A stretch of 32,887 nucleotides of DNA, taken from contig NZ_JAIEUI010000038.1 in NCBI RefSeq assembly GCF_022234545.1, positions 1 to 32,887 of the forward strand, in the 5' to 3' direction. Positions 8,777 through 16,096 of this stretch are shown piece after piece; position 1 is the stretch's first letter, and every line of letters starts with the position of its first letter. Below the pieces are notes generated by a model. The model saw only the letters and a list, made by a program, of their open reading frames with translations. It was not told the origin of the DNA and did not search any database. The translations under genes were made by a program, and so were the position numbers. The stretch is from Paenibacillus piscarius (GTDB lineage: Bacteria > Bacillota > Bacilli > Paenibacillales > Paenibacillaceae).

Positions 8777-9414
8777 GCGAATTCCAGAATCGAAGTGAGC
8801 AGGTAGCCAGCCATCTGCTGGAGATCGGAGCGGTAGCCCTGCGCCCGCAGGAGCCGTTCACCTGGACCTCCGGCATCAAGTCGCCGATTTACTGCGACAA
8901 CCGTCTGACCTTGTCTTTCCCGGCCGTACGCAACTACATAGCGGATGCCTTCGCAGAGCTGATCAGAGCTAGCTATCCGGACGCTGAAGTCATTGCCGGG
9001 ACTGCGACTGCCGGTATCCCGCACGCCGCCTGGGTGGCCGATAAGCTCGGTCTGCCGATGGCATACATCCGCGACAAGGCCAAGGGCCACGGCAAGCAGA
9101 ACCAGATCGAAGGCCTGATCGCCCCGGGCCAGAAGGTTATCGTCATCGAGGATCTGATCTCCACCGGCGGCAGCTCGATCAAGGCTGCACAGGCCGTGCA
9201 GGAAGCAGGCGGCCTCCCGCTGGCTGTCCTGGCCATCTTCAGCTACGAGCTGGACCGCGCCGTAGATGCTTTCGCTGCAGCCGAACTCCCGTTACAGAGC
9301 CTGTCCAACTACAGCACGCTTATTAATGTAGCGCTGGCCCAAGGCAAAATCGCCGAGAGCGATGTAGCGCTGCTGCAATCCTGGCGCCAGAACCCTGCGG
9401 CCTTCGGCTTGTAG
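8773..9414 (+). CDS. pyrE: Orotate phosphoribosyltransferase
   Basis: It joins orotate to PRPP to form OMP. It is 213 aa. The PRPP loop VIVIEDLISTGGS is present, with the preceding GTATAGIPHA and flexible-loop region YIRDKAKGHGKQN. The start codon overlaps the pyrF stop and has GAGGAG upstream. It is the last gene of the operon, followed within 20 bp by a strong terminator. Confidence 0.96.
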   Translation: MSEFQNRSEQVASHLLEIGAVALRPQEPFTWTSGIKSPIYCDNRLTLSFPAVRNYIADAFAELIRASYPDAEVIAGTATAGIPHAAWVADKLGLPMAYIRDKAKGHGKQNQIEGLIAPGQKVIVIEDLISTGGSSIKAAQAVQEAGGLPLAVLAIFSYELDRAVDAFAAAELPLQSLSNYSTLINVALAQGKIAESDVALLQSWRQNPAAFGL

Positions 9415-9431
9415 GGTAGCAGAAGCAGAGA

Positions 9432-9488
9432 AGAAGCCCAGTTCCCCATTGGTGTGGGGGATAGGGCTTCTCTTGTTTCCATGGCTTT
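9432..9488 (+). terminator. Terminator of the pyr operon
   Basis: AGAAGCCC (9432-9439) pairs with GGGCTTCT (9474-9481), with an inner CCCC/GGGG stem. The distal arm leads into TCTTGTTT. It lies directly after pyrE. Confidence 0.75.
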
Positions 9489-9925
9489 GGCTTTCGGCTT
9501 TTGGCGTGCTGCAAGATCCTTTCTATTGGAAAGCAAGTGGATTTACAGCAACTATTGAAAGCATCCTCAAGCTTGTGAAGAGTGTAGCTGGAAAAAAGGC
9601 ACTTGTTGCTGCACGGAACAGATGATAATGAAGAAATCGCCAGAATTAGATAACGTAAATCCACTTACTTCCTTGAAACCAACAAATTCCGGTTAAGCAA
9701 GTGTGCAAAATCCAACTGTTTCCGGTTCAACTCCTCACCACACTTCGCTCCACTCCAGAACGATTTCCCATTATCCTCAGCAGCGTCTGTAGTCCAGAGA
9801 TTGAAGCAGCAGGTACATGAATTGCCATCCTTTCCCCAGGGCATTCCACAAATTTTATTGCAAAACTGGGCATGATAAGTAGCACCGGGGCATACATTAT
9901 CTGAGATGAAGGAGAAGAAGGCATC
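9489..9925. other. Non-coding stretch after the pyr operon
   Basis: No convincing gene is visible apart from the palindrome-ended segment at 9535-9666. Minus-strand frames stay open for 60-119 codons with many cysteines, but the frames compete, lack good start sites, and run across the real plus-strand gene at 9926. I read them as chance or repeat-derived frames. Confidence 0.5.
9535..9666. repeat. Short segment with 12-bp inverted ends (MITE-like candidate)
   Basis: AAGTGGATTTAC (9535-9546) and GTAAATCCACTT (9655-9666) are perfect inverted repeats bounding a 132-bp non-coding segment. Size and structure resemble a miniature inverted-repeat element, although no target-site duplication is obvious. 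A second genomic copy would be needed to establish mobility. Confidence 0.4.
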
Positions 9926-10090
9926 ATGAATTGGATCTATTTCGCCAAGCTGTTCAGAACTCGGTTTCAAGCAGGCTGTCTCGCCAAAAGGCTGGAGCAG
10001 GACGGCTGGATCTACGGGTATCACGACCCGCGTTTTGTGGAAATTTACCGTTCACGCAAAGGCCGGTATGGAGTACGTTTTCTGCCTTAG
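9926..10090 (+). CDS. Conserved-looking 54-aa protein of unknown function
   Basis: A 54-aa ORF starts MNWIYFAKLFRTRF and contains GWIYGYHDPRFVEIYRS and ends YGVRFLP. It has AAGGAG about ten bases upstream of the ATG at 9926 and protein-like composition rich in aromatic and basic residues. I have an impression of near-identical small proteins in Paenibacillus, but I know no function. It lies just before the tRNA promoter and is transcribed in the same direction. Competing frames on the opposite strand are considered shadows. Confidence 0.65.
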   Translation: MNWIYFAKLFRTRFQAGCLAKRLEQDGWIYGYHDPRFVEIYRSRKGRYGVRFLP

Positions 10091-10112
10091 CCCATAAAAA
10101 CCAAAATCCTCC

Positions 10113-10142
10113 TTGACTTTATCCCTGTCTATATTGTATATT
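10113..10142 (+). promoter_or_regulatory. Promoter of the tRNA pair
   Basis: TTGACT (10113-10118) and TATATT (10137-10142) are separated by 18 bases. Transcription would start near 10149, about 28 bases before the first tRNA. Confidence 0.55.
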
Positions 10143-10176
10143 ATCTATTGTCGCTGTTTGAATATTTGTGAACTGA

Positions 10177-10250
<74 letters not shown>

Positions 10251-10296
10251 TTACCTTTCCACCGGACAGCACTTGTATATACGGATATCCTAGTCC

Positions 10297-10370
10297 GGGC
10301 CCTTAGCTCAGTTGGTTAGAGCGGTCGGCTCATAACCGATTGGTCACAGGTTCGAGTCCTGTAGGGCCCA
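10297..10370 (+). tRNA. tRNA with CAT anticodon, probably tRNA-Ile2 (lysidine-modified)
   Basis: A 74-nt cloverleaf has acceptor stem GGGCCCT/AGGGCCC, D arm TAGCTCAGTTGGTTAGAGC, anticodon loop CTCATAA and T loop TTCGAGTCC. The body and anticodon loop resemble Bacillus tRNA-Ile(CAU) more than the elongator Met tRNA, whose loop I recall as TTCATAC. Elongator Met remains possible. CCA is not encoded. It lies 46 bp after the initiator tRNA. Confidence 0.85.
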
Positions 10371-10379
10371 CTTCACTTA

Positions 10380-10404
10380 AACCCTTACCCTGTAAGGGTT
10401 TTTT
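10380..10404 (+). terminator. Terminator after the tRNA pair
   Basis: AACCCTTAC (10380-10388) and GTAAGGGTT (10392-10400) form a perfect 9-bp stem with a three-base loop followed by TTTTTT. It ends the tRNA transcript ten bases after the second tRNA. Confidence 0.85.
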
Positions 10405-10519
10405 GCTGTATGTAGGCTGATAAATTGAGGATTATAAATAATCCAGTAACCTCGTAAAAAGGCAGATGGTCACATTTTGGTCACGGCGCTATTTCATTAC
10501 CGGAATTCTTGCTCAATTT

Positions 10520-10647
10520 CATTTTGGAATCTTACTATTACAGGCCTCTCTCCAGGGAAAATATATAGTGTTTCATGGGTGTCTTTAAATAGTAACAGTG
10601 TTGTTGGCGGGACGTATGTTTCTGTCTATGGGTACGCTTATCAGTAA
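10520..10647 (+). pseudogene. Possible gene-end remnant, fibronectin-III-like wording
   Basis: An open frame without a start codon ends at the TAA at 10645 and encodes LTITGLSPGKIYSVSWVSLN and a short Gly/Tyr/Val tail. The GLSPG-x-x-Y pattern resembles a fibronectin type III strand. It sits between the tRNA terminator and the next terminator, as expected of debris at an integration boundary. Short and low confidence. Confidence 0.3.
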
Positions 10648-10671
10648 TTGAAATTTTTATTGTATAAAGTC

Positions 10672-10716
10672 AAGCGCTTCTGAACCTCTCTCATGAGGAT
10701 TTAGAAGCGCTTTTTG
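10672..10716 (+). terminator. Strong intrinsic terminator
   Basis: AAGCGCTTCT (10672-10681) pairs perfectly with AGAAGCGCTT (10703-10712), with an inner CCTC/GAGG stem and a trailing T tract. It follows the gene-end remnant, supporting the idea that a real gene once ended here. Confidence 0.8.
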
Positions 10717-10861
10717 CATTTACATTAGCAAACTCTGTTTGCAAGTCATGAGTTATGTACTGGAAATTTATTTTTGTGGGCTTGATCTAATAAATGTCGG
10801 GAATAAATTAATTAATCTGGACACAATACCTCATAACAAATTGAATAAAAGAGGTATAAAA

Positions 10862-11392
10862 ATGTTGAAAATCTTGTGTTTAAATGTTGGTCTTCTAATT
10901 GCTGCAACTTTGGGAACGACAGTACAAGACATTTCTGTTATAAAGGAACTAGGAGATAAATTGAGCTTTAGTATTTATGCTCCCTCTCATGTAGAATCAG
11001 CTACAAGTTATGAAATCAAAGAACCTTCTAATATTAATCAAACGGATATTCCTGCCGTGTTGATTAATTACTTCAATGATAAGGGTTCATATGTATTCGG
11101 TGTCAGAGAAATGAAGAACGGTTCAGATATAAATCATGAAAACACTGTGTTTGATGTAAAAAATAATACCCGTAAATCAGAAGTAGTTAAGAAGAAGTTC
11201 TCGTTTGTACCGCGTGGAGAGCTTGTCTCAATTAATGGGAATAAAGCATGGTACGAAGGGTATATCGGGAAAAATGCTACGGGCGGAACGCTCAAATGGC
11301 TAGATTCTGGTACTTACATTGAATTAGACACAACAGAACTTTCAAGGTCTTCACTGATAAATATTGCAAAATCAATGAAAAAAATTGAATGA
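10862..11392 (+). CDS. Secreted or membrane-anchored DUF4367-like protein
   Basis: The product is about 176 aa from the ATG at 10862, which has AAAAGAGG seven bases upstream. The in-frame start at 10739 would add 41 residues with no signal and no ribosome site. Residues 1-20 form a hydrophobic leader (MLKILCLNVGLLIAATLG). The C-terminal half shows VSINGNKAWYEGYI, GTLKWLDSGTYIEL and LINIAKSMK. This order recalls DUF4367 domains, which often end anti-sigma-type membrane proteins, but no cytoplasmic domain is present here. No cognate sigma factor is next to it. A terminator follows at 11429. Function unknown. Confidence 0.6.
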   Translation: MLKILCLNVGLLIAATLGTTVQDISVIKELGDKLSFSIYAPSHVESATSYEIKEPSNINQTDIPAVLINYFNDKGSYVFGVREMKNGSDINHENTVFDVKNNTRKSEVVKKKFSFVPRGELVSINGNKAWYEGYIGKNATGGTLKWLDSGTYIELDTTELSRSSLINIAKSMKKIE

Positions 11393-11428
11393 GTAAATCA
11401 ATGTCGAAATGAATAATTTTATTTTGCG

Positions 11429-11452
11429 AGCTGCCTTTGGCAGCTTTTTTTG
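11429..11452 (+). terminator. Terminator of the DUF4367-like gene
   Basis: AGCTGCC (11429-11435) and GGCAGCT (11439-11445) close a TTT loop and are followed by seven T residues. Confidence 0.8.
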
Positions 11453-11579
11453 TCCATTATGAGTATAACTTTGAGGAAAGGAAAACCATACTTTTTCAGT
11501 ACAATCTTCACACGTTTCACTTGCCTCCCTGAGCTATGATCATACAGTAGACATATTCCTTAGAGGAGGTAGGACATCA

Positions 11580-12020
11580 TTGCATATTTTACTTGTTGGC
11601 GTAAAGCCCAAAATTAGTGATCCCCATTTTAAATTTCATGTATGGAGTACATTTGAGGAAGTCAAAGAGAGCGCCTTGATCTTAATGCCGGAATACATCC
11701 TAATCCACGAGAATGAGGCCTGCAACCTCTTACCGTTAGCGGAGGAGATCCCCGTAAAGTTTGTCGTGATTATTGAGAATTCCAGCCTATCAACGACAGC
11801 AATACGAAGTTGGACGGCGTTAGGTGCCTCGGATGTAAGTCCCGATTCAAATCATTCGCCAGAGGAAGCGCAATCCTCCAGTATTTACGCGGGGGATGCC
11901 AATGAATGCTGCAGTCAAGATTGGCGGTGTACTTACCGCAGAGTTTTCGCTGGCTTCGATGAACCAATCTCTTCCTGCGACCATAGTGAATGGACAGGAG
12001 TTCAACTACATGCTCGGTAA
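11580..12020 (+). CDS. Truncated TadZ/CpaE-like N-terminus running into foreign sequence
   Basis: The frame starts at TTG 11580 behind GAGGAGG. Residues 1 to about 85 (MHILLVGVKPK ... ALGASD) look like the receiver-like N-terminal domain of TadZ/CpaE-type ATPases that localise tad pilus machinery; this is inferred from pattern and from the linked pilus-type genes. No P-loop follows. After about 11838 the sequence becomes the body of the next gene in a different frame, so the last 60 residues are out-of-frame readthrough. The simplest explanation is a large deletion joining the first and last genes of a tad-like locus. It is probably non-functional. Confidence 0.5.
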   Translation: MHILLVGVKPKISDPHFKFHVWSTFEEVKESALILMPEYILIHENEACNLLPLAEEIPVKFVVIIENSSLSTTAIRSWTALGASDVSPDSNHSPEEAQSSSIYAGDANECCSQDWRCTYRRVFAGFDEPISSCDHSEWTGVQLHAR

Positions 12021-13278
12021 AATCGAAATTGGTGATAATCCGGGGAAGTACTACATCAAAGTCGATGCTACGATTAACAATCCGGTGCACCAGGATCGGG
12101 CGCTAGAGTCACCGGCAGCGGCGTACAACAACAATAAGCTACATGGAGAATGGATGATTGAACGTGTAGCTCCGAAGGCGGATCTCATTGCGGTATCGAT
12201 CACAGCATCTCCAAGTTCCATCACCAAGGGAGGTCATTCAAGCATCACCGGCAAGGTGAAGAACGACAGCGAAGTTGAGCAGAATGATGTGCTCATTCGC
12301 TTATACGATAACGCCAGCAAAATCTATGAGACGCGAAAATCTTTTGCTGCGGGTCAGACGCTAACCGTGGGTCCTTTTAATTGGACAGGCACCTCGACAG
12401 GGGTTCACAATCTTACGCTCTCCGTTGATCCCGAGAAAGAAAAGGTAGATCAGAATAGGAGCAATAATATAGTCACGACAGGCTGTAGTGTCGTCTCAGG
12501 AGCTTCAGGAAGTGGGAGCGAATGTAATCAGCCGGAGGCTGCTGGTGAATGGTCTGTGTCCTATCCAGTGATCATTGGTTATCCTACGAAGTATTACACT
12601 TCAAGCTACACAACGGCGGATGGTAAGACTCACTATTTCACTGAGTACTACACCGACTACGGTGACCCTAACTGGAGCAATACGCCTATCACGTACCAGG
12701 AGCATCTGAAGATCTCTGCAGAAGTGAACACCAAGCAAGGCATAGCAACGGATCTTAATCGCCCCAAAGAGACGGATAGGGAGAGTCGTGGTTCCTGGGA
12801 GATTATCCCCTACGCCAAGAAAAGTGGAAAGGATGCCAATACAATTACCAGAGCCGGCTACGGCATTGAGCTAAAAGTGAATACAACGTACAACACTAAT
12901 TGGGAGACAAGGACACCGACAGGTCTGGAAGGAACAGCTTATCCGTTAGGAGGGACTTACTACGGTCCTGATGCGGTGTACGCTACCTTCTATGACTCGA
13001 ACTGGAAGTACGAGCGCCAAGTTAAGCTGGAGAAGACCAGCGGGGACCGCAATAACGCTACCTGGGAGTTACCTTTAACGAAGATCACCTCTGACTCCGG
13101 AAAAGTTTATCAAAGCAGAAAATACATGACCTCCGTAAATGCTACTGATGGCTATTACCGGATTAAGATTTCAACTGATCCTGCAGGAATGAATAGCTTG
13201 GTGACTTGTAGTACGAAGCAAGTAGAAATCTACGGCAGCATGTATGATGATGTGCAGAATGTAAGACGGACCAAATAA
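11896..13278 (+). CDS. C-terminal part of a large extracellular pilus-locus protein (CARDB-like and C-terminal domain)
   Basis: A 460-aa frame opens after a stop at 11836, with a possible ATG at 11896, and has no signal peptide, so its N-terminus is missing. Residues about 95-200 (VSITASPSSITKGGHSSITG ... VHNLTLSVDPEKEKVDQN) resemble a CARDB-type beta-sandwich repeat. The rest is rich in Tyr, Thr and Asn and ends VQNVRRTK. I associate the C-terminal region with the 'Athe_2463 domain' proteins of Paenibacillus tad-like loci, from memory only. The last roughly 55 residues recur in two other places (22107-22262 and 26756-26950). The following terminator, small ORF and prepilin peptidase are repeated with it. 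Confidence 0.6.
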   Translation: MPMNAAVKIGGVLTAEFSLASMNQSLPATIVNGQEFNYMLGKIEIGDNPGKYYIKVDATINNPVHQDRALESPAAAYNNNKLHGEWMIERVAPKADLIAVSITASPSSITKGGHSSITGKVKNDSEVEQNDVLIRLYDNASKIYETRKSFAAGQTLTVGPFNWTGTSTGVHNLTLSVDPEKEKVDQNRSNNIVTTGCSVVSGASGSGSECNQPEAAGEWSVSYPVIIGYPTKYYTSSYTTADGKTHYFTEYYTDYGDPNWSNTPITYQEHLKISAEVNTKQGIATDLNRPKETDRESRGSWEIIPYAKKSGKDANTITRAGYGIELKVNTTYNTNWETRTPTGLEGTAYPLGGTYYGPDAVYATFYDSNWKYERQVKLEKTSGDRNNATWELPLTKITSDSGKVYQSRKYMTSVNATDGYYRIKISTDPAGMNSLVTCSTKQVEIYGSMYDDVQNVRRTK

Positions 13279-13291
13279 ATAGCAAATAGCT

Positions 13292-13317
13292 AACCCCAGC
13301 GTTCTCGGTGGGGTTTT
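13292..13317 (+). terminator. Terminator after the large pilus-locus protein, copy 1
   Basis: AACCCCA (13292-13298) pairs with TGGGGTT (13309-13315), followed by TTA. The same hairpin with a changed loop recurs at 22276 and 26965. The stem is kept while the loop varies, which suggests it has been functional. Confidence 0.65.
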
Positions 13318-13357
13318 ACTTGTGAAGTAACGGAAAGCTCGTATGAAGGAGGAAAAC

Positions 13358-13438
13358 ATGATATCAAACTTATGTACATTGCTGGAGGTAATCGTGATCT
13401 GCGGCCTGCAACTGCTATTTCCGGACCTAGGAGTATAG
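13358..13438 (+). CDS. 26-aa hydrophobic small protein, copy 1
   Basis: The ORF starts MISNLCTLLEVIVICGLQ and ends FPDLGV. It has GGAGG seven bases upstream of its ATG and ends four bases before the peptidase ATG. It is mostly hydrophobic and could be a single membrane segment. It is kept in all three repeat copies with mainly conservative changes (MITNLC and MTSNLC at the start), which argues that it is translated. It may be a small partner of the peptidase or simply a coupling ORF. Confidence 0.55.
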   Translation: MISNLCTLLEVIVICGLQLLFPDLGV

Positions 13439-13442
13439 ATTG

Positions 13443-13883
13443 ATGGCCACAGTAAATATGTTGCTGATAATATGCTTAATCATGCTTTGCTGCTGGTTCA
13501 GCTACACGGATATCACGGAGCGGCGGATATCCAATAAGCTAACGTACCCAGCAATTTTATCATTGCTAGTGCTCAGGATAGGATTCAGCCCTGAATATTT
13601 ATGGGGACTGGTCCCAGGCGCAGTGTTGTTCCTGGTCTTCATGATCAACCCAAGAGCTCATGGAGCTGGAGATATTAAGTTAATCGCTCTAATTGGAATG
13701 AGTGTAGGTTTTGAGCGAACTATTTCGGCATTGTTAATGATGTGTATTTTCGTATATCTGTATCTCGGATATACAAAACTCCGCTCGGGTAAATTGCCTA
13801 ACTCAATTCCCCTTTCCCCATTTCTCAGCTTGGGGTTATTTGTCGTTCTACAAATTTCTATTAAAACTATTGGAGGTTATTAG
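13443..13883 (+). CDS. Prepilin peptidase (A24 / TadV-CpaA type), copy 1
   Basis: It would cleave and possibly methylate prepilin leader peptides at the membrane. The 147-aa protein is almost entirely hydrophobic. It keeps both catalytic aspartates: SYTDITERRISNKLTYP near residue 20 and the GxGD motif in GAGDIKL near residue 78. AGGAG lies upstream of the ATG. No pilin, ATPase or TadB/C gene is present in the window, so it is an orphan here. The first 200 bases match copies 2 and 3 almost exactly; the second half is different, so the gene is a mosaic. It is the only copy with an intact C-terminus. Confidence 0.85.
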   Translation: MATVNMLLIICLIMLCCWFSYTDITERRISNKLTYPAILSLLVLRIGFSPEYLWGLVPGAVLFLVFMINPRAHGAGDIKLIALIGMSVGFERTISALLMMCIFVYLYLGYTKLRSGKLPNSIPLSPFLSLGLFVVLQISIKTIGGY

Positions 13884-13885
13884 TG

Positions 13886-14707
13886 ATGAATGAGACGAAA
13901 AATGCAGTAGTTGTTGGTAAAGCAGTTATTGAAGTGCGGGGCATTCCGATTGCTTATTATAGTCGTTATGCTGGTAGTACCTTGCCTGAAAAAACAGTAT
14001 TAGTGTTACATGGAGCTCTTGGTAATGCTGAAACTACCAGTGACATGTGTAATGAATTAGCCTTGCTAAGACCTGATGTTTGTGTATATCAAATGGACAA
14101 TCCTGGACATGGAGCATCTGGAGGAGATCCGCTAGAAACAATAAGTAGTTTGTCTGATATCGTGTGTGGATTTGTTGAAGCCATGCAAGATAGTGCTATA
14201 TTTACAGAGGAGCTTTATGTATTTGGTCATTCAATGGGTGGGACTGTAGCAGCTAAAGCTGTTATAGATGGAATGAAGGTAACAAAACTAGGTTTACTTC
14301 AGAGCGCAGCATCATGGCCTAGCATGATACCTTTTTGTGAAATGCCCGGGGATCAGTTAGTTGCAGCATTTCAGCAAATGATGATCAATGAATTTGAAGC
14401 TATCAACAGCCAGGAAAGAACCAGAGACTTAATTGCCCGCATTCCGGATATGTCAGTGAGCGCAGCAGCTTGTATTGCAGATATTAAAGCGTTACAATCA
14501 TACGACTTAACTGATATGCTGCCTAAGTTGAATGTCCCTACTTTAATAGTTCATAGTGGGTCGGATATGACGGCCACAGTTGAGAGTAGTAAGTGCCTAT
14601 TAGCAGGTATTGTGGGTTCACTTAGTTATTATTTGGAGCTTGGGACACATACGTCGGTTATCGGAGAATACAAAAAAATAGCTAAATCTATTGCCAATTA
14701 TATTTAA
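13886..14707 (+). CDS. Alpha/beta hydrolase
   Basis: A 273-aa single-domain hydrolase. The nucleophile elbow GHSMGG follows LYVF, LHGALGNAE forms the oxyanion region, an acid is likely at HSGSDMTATVES, and the terminal histidine is in ELGTHTSVIGEY. Substrate is unknown; the fold covers esterases, lipases and dienelactone hydrolases. Its ribosome site lies inside the end of the peptidase gene and the ATG is two bases after that stop, so the two genes are co-translated. It is the cargo joined to copy 1. A strong terminator follows. Confidence 0.85.
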   Translation: MNETKNAVVVGKAVIEVRGIPIAYYSRYAGSTLPEKTVLVLHGALGNAETTSDMCNELALLRPDVCVYQMDNPGHGASGGDPLETISSLSDIVCGFVEAMQDSAIFTEELYVFGHSMGGTVAAKAVIDGMKVTKLGLLQSAASWPSMIPFCEMPGDQLVAAFQQMMINEFEAINSQERTRDLIARIPDMSVSAAACIADIKALQSYDLTDMLPKLNVPTLIVHSGSDMTATVESSKCLLAGIVGSLSYYLELGTHTSVIGEYKKIAKSIANYI

Positions 14708-14740
14708 TGGTCATTAATGGGTATCTAAGTTTCAATAGTA

Positions 14741-14776
14741 AAGCCCGTCAATCGGATTGATTGACGGGCTTTTTTA
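14741..14776 (+). terminator. Terminator of the hydrolase gene
   Basis: A perfect 13-bp stem, AAGCCCGTCAATC (14741-14753) with GATTGACGGGCTT (14759-14771), has a five-base loop and a T tract. Confidence 0.88.
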
Positions 14777-15064
14777 TACTGTAGAGACTTAGCCGAATCA
14801 GCCGTATATCGGGTCAACCGCCAGGCTGATCTACGTGAGCATCACATCCCTGGTGAGTCTACAGCGCTCTTGGTAGCCCCGGTAAAAAAATTTGTAATAC
14901 AAGGAACTCCTCCTGCTCATCTGCCATCACCCGGACTGGTCTGCTTCATGCTGAACAATACTGATACCTCAGTAGGACCATGGCAGTTGATAGAAAGTCT
15001 ATATCACTTTCCAAAACTTTATATGCAAAAGTCATGCTGCTGCTCCTTACTATATAGGCGGTAA
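14777..15064 (+). pseudogene. Possible coding remnant, unknown family
   Basis: A frame open through the preceding terminator encodes VYRVNRQADLREHHIPGES, LLVAPVKKFVIQGTPP and LVCFMLNNTDTSVGPWQLIE before TAA at 15062. The composition looks protein-like, but there is no start with a ribosome site and the last part overlaps the opposite-strand HEPN gene. I read it as a gene fragment left by rearrangement; it may be chance. Confidence 0.25.
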
Positions 15065-15931
15065 GACTTTATATAAGAGAATAAGGCAATCATCGTGAGA
15101 ACCATAACGATGCCAGTCTTTATTTGAAGTAACAAAACAATTAATTACAAAACGTTCACCAACATGAGAATTATCAATTTTTATGAAAAATTTATTTGTT
15201 ATTTGATGCATTGAAGGCATTTGTCCTTCGATTCTCCATTGTATAGTGTACTGATCTTCTTGAAATGTTGAATCAATCTCCACCTCTATGCTCAGTTCAT
15301 CACCTGGCCGCAATGTCGGATTATTTGGCTGGTTAAAGATAAATGGTATACAAACATCATTTCTTACTTCAGATATTTCTGATTCATACTTTATATTCCC
15401 CAGTGAGTCCGATACCTGAATAATTGAAGGTACATTAAACAATCTACCCACTCCAATCTGAACGTAATATCCTTTAATTGAATCAATTATATCGTGAGAA
15501 TAACATAGGATCTGTTCGGCTTGACGAACAGATATATGATTTCCATGTGCTAAATAATTACGAGGCTCAATAATCTTATCGAAGATCACTTTAGCCATAT
15601 CGGTTCCGATGGGAAAAGCAGATATTAAAGCAGCTCTGAAGTACTTTTTATATAAAATAGGATTTAGTAAAATTGAGACTGAATCATCTAATAGTACCGC
15701 ATCAATATCACGAGGATATCTCTTGGGTTCAGTACTTCTTCTTCTTATAACACCTTCACGAACAGATCTTTTCATAAGAAAATTTCCAGCATTGTCTTTG
15801 TATTGAAGATAATTCACACCAAAATCCTCTCGCAATTGCTGATCAATTAATCTTCTTAACCATATTTCAAGGGTTTCAATTGTAGTACGACAAAGATCTC
15901 TTAATTCAGTATTTTTCAAACTTGATAACAC
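15050..15931 (-). CDS. HEPN-domain protein with C-terminal beta-sandwich (Swt1-HEPN-like)
   Basis: A 293-aa protein. The helical N-terminal half carries R124-N125-Y-L-A-H129 (EPRNYLAHGN), the R-x4-6-H catalytic signature of HEPN ribonucleases. An extended N-terminal region IETLEIWLRRLID recalls Swt1-type HEPN domains. From about residue 165 the sequence turns into alternating beta strands (SIIQVSDSLGNIKYESE, GDELSIEVEID, FVINCFVTSNKDW), probably an Ig-like module. The start is GTG at 15931 with GGGAGGGG about seven bases upstream. No antitoxin-like partner is adjacent. HEPN proteins of this layout are frequent in defence islands; the specific target is unknown. Confidence 0.65.
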   Translation of the reverse strand: MLSSLKNTELRDLCRTTIETLEIWLRRLIDQQLREDFGVNYLQYKDNAGNFLMKRSVREGVIRRRSTEPKRYPRDIDAVLLDDSVSILLNPILYKKYFRAALISAFPIGTDMAKVIFDKIIEPRNYLAHGNHISVRQAEQILCYSHDIIDSIKGYYVQIGVGRLFNVPSIIQVSDSLGNIKYESEISEVRNDVCIPFIFNQPNNPTLRPGDELSIEVEIDSTFQEDQYTIQWRIEGQMPSMHQITNKFFIKIDNSHVGERFVINCFVTSNKDWHRYGSHDDCLILLYKVLPPI

Positions 15932-16096
15932 TAATTACCCCTCCCGCAAAAATACAATAAATTCATACAATATCAAAATACCCCACCAAAAAAGGCAGGG
16001 CACGGTGCTTCCGTTCACGTACAGATGACACTATCATGTTTGGGACAATCTGTAAACAATATAACTATAGCTGGCGGGCTACTTTATGATTTGACA

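Larger units (their letters stand above)
13130..13645 (+). repeat. Copy 1 of the pilus-tail / prepilin-peptidase direct repeat
   Basis: This stretch covers the end of the large protein, its terminator, the 26-aa ORF and the first 200 bases of the peptidase. Against copy 3 (26795 onward), the 13440-13643 part shows only about five differences by eye, while the coding tail has diverged more. Identity drops sharply after 13645, inside the peptidase gene, which points to a recombination breakpoint. Confidence 0.8.

Noticed and set aside
9665..10024. 119-codon minus-strand frame with a cysteine cluster
   Set aside because: It overlaps the better-supported plus-strand 54-aa gene, its start has no ribosome site, and a second minus-strand frame in the same place is equally open. 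The CxxxC-type spacing could be chance.
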